Shown here in pieces: positions 56,136-64,000 of a stretch of 64,000 bases of DNA; positions within the stretch are counted from its first letter, which is position 1; every line of letters starts with the position of its first letter. This stretch comes from Paracoccaceae bacterium (GTDB taxonomy: Bacteria; Pseudomonadota; Alphaproteobacteria; Rhodobacterales; Rhodobacteraceae). A program made the position numbers and the translations under genes. The stretch is from assembly GCA_902543185.1 (NCBI GenBank), contig CACBXB010000008.1, positions 40,257-104,256 on the forward strand. The letters run 5' to 3'. The notes beneath the pieces were generated by a model. The model was not told where the DNA came from. It made no database searches and worked only from the letters and a program-made list of their open reading frames with translations.

Positions 56136-56552
56136 ATGAGTTACACAAGTTTTTCGGGTGAGGAGTTTAATGCTTTTCGTGAGATAAAAGATCCGCGACC
56201 TTTGAATATGCTCAACTTGGTCAAGGTTCATAAGGAAGTTGAATACCCCAATGGTGAAGTGGTTTCAGGTGTGGAAGCATATAAAAGATATGGCCGACTT
56301 AGTTTTCCGATATTTGAAAGCCTGGGTGGTAAAATAATATGGCGTGGAGAAATGCTCTTTCCCTTAATTGGTCCCAGTGAAGAAAAGTGGGATTTTTGTT
56401 TTATAGCAGAATACCCAAGCGTTGGTGCATTCGTTTCCATGGTGAAAAATCCTGATTATCGTGAGGCTATGAAGCATCGTCAACTAGCGGTACTAGACTC
56501 TCGCCTTATTCGTATGGCTCCATTATCTAGCGGAAAGAATTTCAGTGAATAA
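56136..56552 (+). CDS. DUF1330-like alpha/beta-barrel protein
   Basis: A 138-residue protein. The sequence [45 protein letters not shown] and [19 protein letters not shown] follow DUF1330, a dimeric ferredoxin-like fold of unknown function. It sits between tig and tgt on the same strand. Confidence 0.72.
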   Translation: MSYTSFSGEEFNAFREIKDPRPLNMLNLVKVHKEVEYPNGEVVSGVEAYKRYGRLSFPIFESLGGKIIWRGEMLFPLIGPSEEKWDFCFIAEYPSVGAFVSMVKNPDYREAMKHRQLAVLDSRLIRMAPLSSGKNFSE

Positions 56553-56593
56553 TCAATATACTTAAAAGTATTTTTACTTTGAGAAATGATCTA

Positions 56594-57724
56594 ATGACAA
56601 AAAAATTTTCATACTCCCTGACTGCGGTTGATGGAAAAGCCAGAGGTGGAATAATTTCGACACCGAGAGGGGAAATTAGAACACCAGCTTTTATGCCTGT
56701 TGGAACGGCAGCTACTGTGAAAGCAATGCTCCCGGAAAGTGTGAGGTCTACTGGTGCAGATATTTTGTTGGGAAACACTTATCACTTGATGTTGAGGCCA
56801 ACAGCTGAACGGATTTCTGAATTAGGCGGACTTCATAAATTTATGAATTGGGAACGGCCAATACTCACTGATAGTGGTGGCTTTCAAGTTATGAGTTTAG
56901 CCGAGCTAAGAAAATTAAATGAAGAAGGTGTGACTTTTAAATCCCACATAGATGGGTCTCGCCATGTTTTAAGTCCAGAAAGATCTATGGAAATTCAGAA
57001 AATGTTGGGAAGTGACATCGTCATGTGTTTTGATGAATGTTCATCTTTACCTGCCCCATATGAAAAAATTGCAGATAGCATGAAGCTTTCTATGAGGTGG
57101 GCGAGACGTTCAAGAGACGCTTTTGGTGATCGCCCAGGCTATGCACTGTTTGGAATACAACAAGGTGGTTTAGAGTACGATTTGCGAGCTGAAAGTGCAG
57201 AGGCTCTTAAGTCGATCGAATTTGAAGGATACGCGATAGGAGGCCTAGCAGTCGGGGAGGGACAGGAGGCAATGTTTAGAGTTTTAGACTTTGCCCCAGA
57301 TATGTTGCCGATTGATAAGCCAAGGTATTTGATGGGCGTTGGGAAACCAAGTGATATAGTTGGCGCAGTCAAAAGAGGAATAGATATGATGGACTGTGTT
57401 CTTCCCTCACGGTCTGGAAGAACCGGGCAGGCGTTCACTCATCGTGGTGTTGTTAATATTAAAAATTCTAGACATCAAAATGATCCAAGACCCTTAGACT
57501 TTTCTTGCAAGTGTCCAGCATGTAAAAATTATTCAAGGGCATACTTGCATCATGTATTTAAATCGCAAGAAATAATTTCTTCAATGCTGTTAACTTGGCA
57601 TAATCTTCACTATTATCAAGATCTTATGGAGAAGATAAGAAAAGCTATATTAAATCAAAACTTCGCAGAATTTGAGTTAGAGTTTCATGAAAATTTGAGG
57701 CTTGGTGATTTAGAACCAATATAA
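56594..57724 (+). CDS. tgt: tRNA-guanine transglycosylase
   Basis: 376 residues from ATG 56594 (frame open to 56579). It exchanges guanine 34 for preQ1 in tRNAs for Asn, Asp, His and Tyr on the way to queuosine. The nucleophile-bearing [12 protein letters not shown], the GxQGG region FGIQQGG, the catalytic [19 protein letters not shown] and the zinc motif [16 protein letters not shown] are complete. The next gene, DUF1624, is convergent. Confidence 0.97.
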   Translation: MTKKFSYSLTAVDGKARGGIISTPRGEIRTPAFMPVGTAATVKAMLPESVRSTGADILLGNTYHLMLRPTAERISELGGLHKFMNWERPILTDSGGFQVMSLAELRKLNEEGVTFKSHIDGSRHVLSPERSMEIQKMLGSDIVMCFDECSSLPAPYEKIADSMKLSMRWARRSRDAFGDRPGYALFGIQQGGLEYDLRAESAEALKSIEFEGYAIGGLAVGEGQEAMFRVLDFAPDMLPIDKPRYLMGVGKPSDIVGAVKRGIDMMDCVLPSRSGRTGQAFTHRGVVNIKNSRHQNDPRPLDFSCKCPACKNYSRAYLHHVFKSQEIISSMLLTWHNLHYYQDLMEKIRKAILNQNFAEFELEFHENLRLGDLEPI

Positions 57725-57726
57725 AT

Positions 57727-58440
57727 TTAACTAATTTTAAGGAATAAAGAGAAGCTAGCAAATAAAATAGGCTGGTGCACCAAATATATAGCAAGACTAT
57801 TTCTGCCCAACCAAGAAAGAATTGAAAGCTCTCTGTAGGTGACAGCTTTACCTTTTTCCAGTAAACCCCACTTTTTAAAAAGTTGATGTGACGCCATTCC
57901 CAAAACAAAGGGGGTTATCCAGGGTATAATAGGGCGGTAATCTAATGAATTGGGAGTATTAGTAGTGTAGATCAACCATTGCCAAAAATAATCACCGTTC
58001 AGAGGTTTAGGCATGATTGTATTTATCAAAAAGATCACAGCTGCCAACAAAACTAAAGATAGTGAATTCAGTTTTAAAAATAGTAAACTTATTAGACCCG
58101 AGAGCGAAATCGCATGTAATATCCCAAATCTTATCATATCATTACCAAACAAAATATAAGTGACAGTGGATATTAACACTGCGCAAATAGCTGTCACTCC
58201 ATATCTTCTAATAAATGATTTCCAGTTAATCCTTGCTTCATGCGTAATAGATAGACTGAGACCAGCAATAAATAAAAAACTGAAAGCTATCATCCGCTCA
58301 AAAAGCTTCCAGTCCGGCTGATATATTAAGTCGGATTTTACAAACCCGAAATACATCATGTCAAAGGCAAAATGAAAAGTAATCATAGCTAAAATGGAAA
58401 TGCCTCTAATCACATCAATCCATAAAATTCTTTCTCGCAT
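57727..58440 (-). CDS. DUF1624 membrane acyltransferase-like protein
   Basis: A 237-residue integral membrane protein with about eight helices. The N-terminal ERILWIDVIRGISILAMITFHFAFD with Asp-Arg and His matches DUF1624 (heparan-alpha-glucosaminide N-acetyltransferase-like). The C-terminal SLAIYLVHQPILF carries the family LxH motif. It may acylate an envelope sugar; the substrate is unknown. It ends two bases from the tgt stop. Confidence 0.78.
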   Translation of the reverse strand: MRERILWIDVIRGISILAMITFHFAFDMMYFGFVKSDLIYQPDWKLFERMIAFSFLFIAGLSLSITHEARINWKSFIRRYGVTAICAVLISTVTYILFGNDMIRFGILHAISLSGLISLLFLKLNSLSLVLLAAVIFLINTIMPKPLNGDYFWQWLIYTTNTPNSLDYRPIIPWITPFVLGMASHQLFKKWGLLEKGKAVTYRELSILSWLGRNSLAIYLVHQPILFASFSLFLKIS

Positions 58441-58888
58441 GTAAAATTCCCTAAGTGTGTCTTCACCACTTAAATAAAGTGTCCTGTTATATCAACTCAG
58501 GACAAAGCGATAAGTTTTCAAAAGCTTTGACTGAGAAAATAAACATTCTCTTTTTCAGAGCACAACAACTTAAGTAACTTCTGCATTATTTTATTATTTA
58601 ACGAAACAGAAAGCGGTTTCTTCTGAACCAACTTTCATCCAGATATGTATCTAAATAATTTCTAAGGCTATTATTACCATGCAAACCAATGCTGATAATA
58701 ATTGAGATATTTTTACTTTTCTATGCTCGTACATTTTCTTACCTAAGTTTAACTTAGTGCTATACATAAAAAATAAAAAACACAATATATATTAAATTAT
58801 GCCGATTTTTTAAATAAAAAATACTATATATTGATCAAATATTAAATAAAACTTTTAATGCGTAATAAAGGACGTAATATTTTAAAAA
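58441..58888. other. AT-rich intergenic region between DUF1624 and tRNA-Arg
   Basis: No gene is seen. CTAAGTT-T-AACTTAG near 58743 is a perfect 7-bp palindrome; the rest is AT-rich. No direct repeat of the tRNA-Arg 3' end was recognised, so no attachment site is claimed. Confidence 0.45.
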
Positions 58889-58965
58889 TGGCGGACCCAG
58901 GAGGATTCGAACCCCCAACCCCTTGATTCGAAGTCAAGTACTCTATCCAGTTGAGCTATGGGTCC
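58889..58965 (-). tRNA. tRNA-Arg (anticodon TCG)
   Basis: A 77-nt tRNA with encoded CCA. Acceptor GGACCCA/TGGGTCC, anticodon stem CTTGA/TCAAG with loop CTTCGAA (anticodon TCG, reading CGA) and T-loop GTTCGAAT. It lies between DUF1624 and the orphan polymerase-like gene; the 3' end faces DUF1624. Confidence 0.95.
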
Positions 58966-59122
58966 ACTTTCTTTGGACTAAGGTGTTGCTATGGTAAATG
59001 CAAGATAATAAAGGTATATATTTTTATCAGAAGGCTAAAAACTGTTTTTAAAAATAAGTAAAAATTTTGGCAAAGGAGGCATTGGCTTTTTTTGCAAGCA
59101 GTTATGTCCCTAGGATATAAAG

Positions 59123-60661
59123 ATGTTATTTAGTAACCACAGATCTCATTCGAAACCTTTAGATTTACATTTATGGTCTGACCATCCTGAAATAAATATA
59201 ATTGTTGATAAAGTGTGGCAGTCATTAGGCGAACACAGGCAAGCTAATCTAATACCAAAAGGTAATAGAAAGGGTACACATCCAAAACTTTTACTAAAGG
59301 TTTTATTAGTTCATCTCTATGTAAACTTCCTTGATATGCCAACGTTGTGGACAGGAGTTGCAAGAAGTGCAAATGCTTATGCTCCAACCTCAAGGTACAA
59401 CAGTCTTCGTATCTCCTTTAAGATTGTTAAACTTATAGACGGCTTAGTAGAGTTAGGTTACTTGGATTTCGTAGGTGGGAGTAACGATAAGAATAACGAG
59501 GGATGGAAAAGCTTTACCAGTAGAATACGCCCATCTCACATTCTTAAAGTTGAGTTTGGTAAATGTACCGCAGATCTCTTTGACATCTATAATCACAAAA
59601 GCAAAACCGCTGTATTACTCTCTGATTTTGATGCCGATATGCAGGGTAAACTTATAAGAAGGCGAGGCGAGAAATTAAGACAACTTATAGAATATAAAGA
59701 TACGAATGAAACACAAAGAATGGAGCTGATGCTTTATGCGTATAATAGCCTACTTCAAAGAACTTATATAGACATTGGACCATTGCAAAAAGCATATGTT
59801 GAGCTTGATACTAAAGTTGGATTGAAGCGAATACCCATAAACCAAAGCAATAAGTTTGTGAGCCGCATATTTTCTAGAGGATCTTGGAGTAATAACGGCA
59901 GGTTCTATGGAGGCTTTTGGCAGCAAGTAGGGCAAAGCTACAGAGCTAACATTCTAATTAACGATAAACCTACCATTGAGGTCGACTACAATGGTATTCA
60001 TTTATCCATTCTATCGATCGATAAAGGAGAGACGTTTAATGGCTGCCAGTTGGAAGAAATTATTTTGCCTCGTCTTAACAAGGAAAAACAAACAAAAGCC
60101 GTAAAATTATTAGCTGTGACTGCAATATATGCATCCTCAAAACAGCAGGCATATAAGGCTTTTAGGGACAATAGCGATATAAATTTAACGGATGAAGAAT
60201 TAGACAAACTGTTAAATATCTTTTTAGATTTGAATCCCCATCTAGCGGATGATTTGTTTTGTGATATGGGTATCAATCTGATGTACAAAGAAAGTCTTAT
60301 AGTAGAGCACGTAATAAAAAAATTTACCTATACAGACCAACCAATATTGAGCGTCAATCAATCATTTATTGTTCAATACGATCAAATACTAAAGTTGAAA
60401 GAATATATGACTGAAGCCAGTAAGGCTGTTTTAGGTAAACCGTTAAACTATGAACGAGACTTTTATGACCGAGCTAGAGTTATTCAGTTTAAGCACATAG
60501 ATCAAGACTTCTATGATAGCTTAATGACCAAGCCTCCTGAAGTGTTAAGATCAGAAAGATATGGGCGAACATATAACAAGTACAGACTTTGGATAGAGCG
60601 TAATAATCAAAGTTCCAAACCATACAGGATAATAGATGGTTGGAAAAAGCAGATAACATAG
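59123..60661 (+). CDS. Orphan protein with polymerase-A-like motifs
   Basis: A 512-residue protein of unassigned function. The region GRFYGGFWQQV (residues ~259-269) leads to KPTIEVDYNGIHLSIL with Asp288-Tyr289, reminiscent of motif A of family-A DNA polymerases. KAVKLLAVTAIYAS gives Lys328-x7-Tyr336 as in motif B, and PILSVNQSFIVQYD occupies the place of motif C, where the expected His-Asp reads Asn412-Gln413. AGGATATAAAG precedes the ATG. It sits alone after tRNA-Arg in AT-rich DNA, as if from a plasmid or phage. Motif reading is by eye; the family is not certain. Confidence 0.45.
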   Translation: MLFSNHRSHSKPLDLHLWSDHPEINIIVDKVWQSLGEHRQANLIPKGNRKGTHPKLLLKVLLVHLYVNFLDMPTLWTGVARSANAYAPTSRYNSLRISFKIVKLIDGLVELGYLDFVGGSNDKNNEGWKSFTSRIRPSHILKVEFGKCTADLFDIYNHKSKTAVLLSDFDADMQGKLIRRRGEKLRQLIEYKDTNETQRMELMLYAYNSLLQRTYIDIGPLQKAYVELDTKVGLKRIPINQSNKFVSRIFSRGSWSNNGRFYGGFWQQVGQSYRANILINDKPTIEVDYNGIHLSILSIDKGETFNGCQLEEIILPRLNKEKQTKAVKLLAVTAIYASSKQQAYKAFRDNSDINLTDEELDKLLNIFLDLNPHLADDLFCDMGINLMYKESLIVEHVIKKFTYTDQPILSVNQSFIVQYDQILKLKEYMTEASKAVLGKPLNYERDFYDRARVIQFKHIDQDFYDSLMTKPPEVLRSERYGRTYNKYRLWIERNNQSSKPYRIIDGWKKQIT

Positions 60662-61089
60662 CAAAGCTATCTATGAATTGAAAATATTTGTTAGATAAAT
60701 ATCTGGATATTGTAGTACTCATAATAATAGAAATAAATAAATAAAAACAATGATATAATAATTTTAAAATTAATTCTTTTTTGATGTAATACTACAAAAT
60801 TGCCCAACCAAATATAGCTTAGATTTTAAACAATTCTCGAAAATAAAACAAAACTTTTTAGCAGAGTTTAAATGAATTTTTATTGTAATTTTTAGAGCCC
60901 GCTTATTAGCTCAAGGCCGTTCATCTAAAAAGTTGTAAATTTCTGTGAAACGGTCTTTGAAGACATTTGTCACAGAGACAAATTACAAAAGTAATTAGTT
61001 CGATACCTTTTTTTAATGCTAAATATTTTGGATAAGTGTCGTTTACTATTTCTGAGATAGTTAAAAATCGTATTAGAAAAGGAACCGTC
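60662..61089. other. Intergenic region and leader of the flagellin gene
   Basis: No gene is seen. Two structures stand out: a 9-bp hairpin AAGGCCGTT/AACGGTCTT (60913-60957, one G-U pair) and a perfect ATTTGTC/GACAAAT repeat with a five-base loop (60965-60983). AAAAGGAA immediately precedes the flagellin ATG. A convincing sigma-28 promoter was not found. Confidence 0.5.
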
Positions 61090-64000
61090 ATGGCAAACAT
61101 CGGTCCAACCACGGCGTTTTATAAGGTGGAATCATCTTTGACCCGTATTACTAGCGAAATGGGCAAGAGCATGGAGCGTCTTGCAACTGGTAAACAATTT
61201 GCAAACGCCGGCGATGGAGTATCCTACGAGGCCATTGCAGATGAATTTCGACTGGACTTTGTTGGTACAAAAGCAGGTATCAAGAGTGCAGCTGTAGTAA
61301 TGGGTTATCTTGAGACTGGTATGCGGGTTTTAAACTCAGCGACGGCTTTACTCTCTAGAATGCAGGAACTCGCAGTTTTGGGTGCGAATGATCTCAATAC
61401 AATAGATGATCATGAGGCTTTTAACATAGAAGCAGAAGAGATCGCGCAGGAGTTTAACCGCATAATGTCTAATAATACCTATAAAGGTAAGAATATTTTT
61501 GTTGATGCAGCCAATAGTGAGTTTGTTTCAATGGGTGCTGAAAATTCAGCGCAGACCTTCGGTATTGCTAAAGTTGACTATTCTGACCTTTATGGAGAGG
61601 CACGTACGATAGAAGCAGGATTGCCGAACGCTGGACAAGTGATGAACCTTACTGCTTTGCCTTCTGAATCAGTTATAAATGCATTCGTAGATTTTGAGAC
61701 TACTATTGCAACAGATTCTCTAGATATTGCTGTTTCTAGTAATTTGGGACTGACCGATACTCTTACTCTTGAAGATACTGCAGATATAAAGATTGATGAA
61801 AATAATGTAATTAGCTTTACTTTTACTGATCTGGATCATGGTACTGTTACAGTTGAAATCGGAGAAATTGATGCAACTTCTGATGGTACCCAGGGACGTT
61901 TAAAAATCAATTTCTATGGAGATGCAACAATTCCAGAAAGTGGTGATCTGGTTAATGGGGATTTTGAAGGTGGCACTGCAACACAGTTTGGTGTGCCTAC
62001 GGAAGTCTATAGCAGTGCAGGTTTTGAACACAGAGCGGGTATGGTCAACAATTACGCAGTTCAAAATTCTGGGAGTGGTTATGTTGAGTTCAATGATACG
62101 CTGTCAACTTCGCTGGCTCGGGGAAGTAACACTTACAGCATCAGTTTCGACTCTAATGGGGCCGGCACAGGTTTTCGGGCCAATTTAGTTGTGGCTGACG
62201 ATGGAAGTTTAAGTATTGGTGAAGTGCTTGATAAGGGACAGGGCTACTCTGTTGGCGATATATTGACAATTACTCAAGATGCTCGTGGAACAGCACTGGC
62301 AGGTAGAGATTTCAGTATTAACGTTACTTCAACACTGGATTCTAATGATAATGATCCGGGTCGAAACTCAAATAATATACAGGAAGTCACCCAGGCTAAC
62401 TTTCAATCTGTAACTTACACTGTAGAGAACGGTCCAGATGGGCGCTACGCTTGGGGCGAAAGTTTCACAGAAGGCACGCCTGAAAGAGTGGCGACTAATG
62501 ATGGGTCGGGCAGTATTACTAATTATATTCATGCAGTTGGAGGAAATTACGCAGAAGATGTGATTACGATAGATGGGGTTGCCCAGCCGCTTTTTACTGA
62601 TGTGTACGAGAATGACGATGTGTCAGCTGGAGTTCTAATTGTTGAAAATTTTAACCCAATCTTTGCTCAGGATGATGCTATTTTAGAACAAGTTTCGGCA
62701 GCTGATTATATGTCCAATGCAGGGGGCAATAATAATGGTACCGAAAGAGTTTATTACGAAATAAACCCCGCTGATGGTCAAAGAGTTACCACTAATTGGA
62801 CGTTTGATGAATATACAACTGGAGTTGCAAATGGTTCGATAACACCGACGGGTGCTACTGTCACACAGCACATATCTGGTGTGACTAATATTCTTGTTGG
62901 TGACTATGATGGCGGCGGGCCTCAGTATATTGATACACCAAACTTTGGTGTGGGTGTAATAGCTGTAGGTGATCAAGTGCCTACTGATACAGTCGTGTAT
63001 AATCGCGAAAACTCTTCAGGAACATATGCCTGGGGAGGTGGTTCCTACACAAACGGTTCTATAGTAAAAGATCCAACTGGTTCTGATATTACCATAAACA
63101 TTAGACATGCCGCCGATGGGGCCTATGCATTTGATGTTGCTGGAACTGACTTTAATCCTGCGGACCTAAATTATAGTGCAGGTGATGAAGTTTTAGAATT
63201 TGTTACTTGGGCGGATCAATTTGATCCCGACAATCCGCCTGCAGGTAGCACTGTCTATAGAACCGATATCACACATGATGCTGCTGGAACTTATACTTTT
63301 GATGTCACTGGGACTGACTTTAATCCTGCGGACCTAAATTATAGTGCAGGTGACGATCCTTTAGAATTTGTTACTTGGGCTAATCAATTTGATCCCGACA
63401 AGCCGCCTGCAGGTAGCACGGTCTATAGAACCGATATCACACATGCCGTTAATGGAGCGTACACATTTGATGTTACCGGAACTGATTTTAATCCTGCTTA
63501 CTTAAATTATAGTGCAGGTGACGATCGCTTAGAATTTGTTACTTGGGCTGATCAATTTGACGCCAACAACCCACCTGCAGGTAGCACTGTTTATAGAACT
63601 GATATCACACATGATGCTGATGGAGCGTACACATTTGATGTTACAGGAACGGACTTTAATCCTGCAAACTTAAATTATAGTGCTGGTGATGTTCGCTTTG
63701 AATTTACTACTTGGGCAGATCAATTTGAGCCATACAACCCACCTGCAGGTAGCACTGTTTATAGAACTGATATCACCCATGACGCTGATGGATCTTATAC
63801 ATTTGATGTCTCCGGAACGCACTTTAATCCTGCAGACCTAAATTATAGTGCAGGTGATGATCCCTTAGAATTTGTTACTTGGGCTGACCAATTTGACGCC
63901 AACAATCCACCTGCAGGTACTACTGTTTATAGAACTGATATCACCCATGACGCTGATGGAACATATACATTCAATGTCGCAGGAACGAACTTTAATCCTG
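61090..64000 (+). CDS. Giant flagellin-type protein, 3' end beyond the window
   Basis: The frame is open for 970 codons and runs off the right edge with no stop. Residues 1-140 form a flagellin D0/D1 N-terminus: SSLTRITSEMGKSMERLATG, then ETGMRVLNSATALLSRMQEL and EFNRIMSNNTYKGKNIF. Ordinary flagellins are about 300-500 residues; here a very long, acidic, cysteine-free insert of more than 800 residues follows, with Gly/Asp/Thr-rich segments and, from residue 677, five and a fraction tandem 56-residue repeats. A C-terminal D0/D1 must lie further right if it is a real filament protein. Start ATG has a good AAGGAA site. Confidence 0.83.
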   Translation, partial: MANIGPTTAFYKVESSLTRITSEMGKSMERLATGKQFANAGDGVSYEAIADEFRLDFVGTKAGIKSAAVVMGYLETGMRVLNSATALLSRMQELAVLGANDLNTIDDHEAFNIEAEEIAQEFNRIMSNNTYKGKNIFVDAANSEFVSMGAENSAQTFGIAKVDYSDLYGEARTIEAGLPNAGQVMNLTALPSESVINAFVDFETTIATDSLDIAVSSNLGLTDTLTLEDTADIKIDENNVISFTFTDLDHGTVTVEIGEIDATSDGTQGRLKINFYGDATIPESGDLVNGDFEGGTATQFGVPTEVYSSAGFEHRAGMVNNYAVQNSGSGYVEFNDTLSTSLARGSNTYSISFDSNGAGTGFRANLVVADDGSLSIGEVLDKGQGYSVGDILTITQDARGTALAGRDFSINVTSTLDSNDNDPGRNSNNIQEVTQANFQSVTYTVENGPDGRYAWGESFTEGTPERVATNDGSGSITNYIHAVGGNYAEDVITIDGVAQPLFTDVYENDDVSAGVLIVENFNPIFAQDDAILEQVSAADYMSNAGGNNNGTERVYYEINPADGQRVTTNWTFDEYTTGVANGSITPTGATVTQHISGVTNILVGDYDGGGPQYIDTPNFGVGVIAVGDQVPTDTVVYNRENSSGTYAWGGGSYTNGSIVKDPTGSDITINIRHAADGAYAFDVAGTDFNPADLNYSAGDEVLEFVTWADQFDPDNPPAGSTVYRTDITHDAAGTYTFDVTGTDFNPADLNYSAGDDPLEFVTWANQFDPDKPPAGSTVYRTDITHAVNGAYTFDVTGTDFNPAYLNYSAGDDRLEFVTWADQFDANNPPAGSTVYRTDITHDADGAYTFDVTGTDFNPANLNYSAGDVRFEFTTWADQFEPYNPPAGSTVYRTDITHDADGSYTFDVSGTHFNPADLNYSAGDDPLEFVTWADQFDANNPPAGTTVYRTDITHDADGTYTFNVAGTNFNP
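63118..64000 (+). repeat. 168-bp tandem repeat array inside the giant flagellin gene
   Basis: Five full copies and the start of a sixth, each exactly 168 bp (56 codons), begin at 63118, 63286, 63454, 63622, 63790 and 63958. The consensus protein unit opens G-x-Y-T-F-D-V-x-G-T-D-F-N-P-A-D, continues LNYSAGD and EFVTWADQF, and ends PPAGSTVYRTDITHDAD. Copies differ at scattered codons but no length change occurs, so the frame is kept. The array continues past the edge. Confidence 0.95.

Noticed and set aside
58889..60661. Genomic island inserted at tRNA-Arg
   Set aside because: The tRNA 3' end faces away from the orphan gene, no integrase and no duplicated tRNA end were found.
61020..61045. Sigma-28-like promoter TAAA-N14-GTCGTTTA upstream of the flagellin
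   Set aside because: The spacing is one base short and the downstream box matches only five of eight positions.

Overview
The window looks like chromosomal DNA of a marine alphaproteobacterium of the Rhodobacterales (Roseobacter group). It is AT-rich for that order. The assignment rests on recognisable gene families and neighbourhoods: a pufX-like gene directly after pufLM (pufX is known only from Rhodobacterales), yajC-secD-secF followed by ccmABCDG, a soxBDAG sarcosine oxidase operon, and a DMSP lyase dddP with every known metal ligand in register with the Ruegeria enzyme. It appears to be an aerobic anoxygenic phototroph that uses methylated osmolytes and is probably motile.

Layout. 1-9 kb: end of a molybdenum hydroxylase large subunit, a CoA-binding protein, a histidine cluster on the minus strand (hisB, hisH, hisA, hisF, hisE) interrupted by an oppositely oriented secreted DUF2147 gene, and the KDO genes (kpsF/kdsD, kdsB, kdsA). 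8.7-17 kb: DUF1289, ruvX and ccmI on the minus strand, then soxBDAG, an iron superoxide dismutase and a LOG-family hydrolase. 17-31 kb: a LysM envelope protein, an Atm1-type ABC exporter, an RND efflux pair, a YfgM-like protein, bamB, der and serS. 31-38 kb: yajC-secD-secF, a TSUP permease, an Mth938-like protein and ccmABCDG. Here ccmA seems to start with CTG and ccmB is broken by one base in a run of nine G. 38-48 kb: acnB, purB, dddP, a DUF3445 haem N-demethylase-like gene, glnA-glnB, tRNA-Leu and a DadA-like oxidoreductase.

48-54.6 kb holds the phototrophy genes: a minus-strand cupredoxin, then puhC, pufL, pufM and pufX. A TGT-N12-ACA (PpsR/CrtJ-type) palindrome overlaps a TTGACA hexamer in front of pufL. 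No light-harvesting 1 genes (pufB, pufA), no pufQ and no bch or crt genes are visible anywhere in the 64 kb, so this is an isolated reaction-centre cassette, unlike the usual large photosynthesis gene cluster. A small hemP gene and a set of small membrane-protein genes follow.

54.6-64 kb: tig, a DUF1330 protein, tgt, a DUF1624 membrane protein, tRNA-Arg, an orphan 512-residue protein with motifs resembling a family-A polymerase, and a flagellin-type gene that runs off the right edge. That last gene has a normal flagellin N-terminus followed by more than 800 codons of insert, including an exact 168-bp (56-residue) tandem array. It is a candidate giant flagellin.

The main points for a second look are the giant flagellin, the puhC-pufLMX cassette without pufBA, the polymerase-like orphan gene, the ccmB frameshift with the ccmA CTG start, and a perfect ATTGTATACAAT operator-like palindrome in front of acnB. 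All calls come from reading the sequence; no database search was run.
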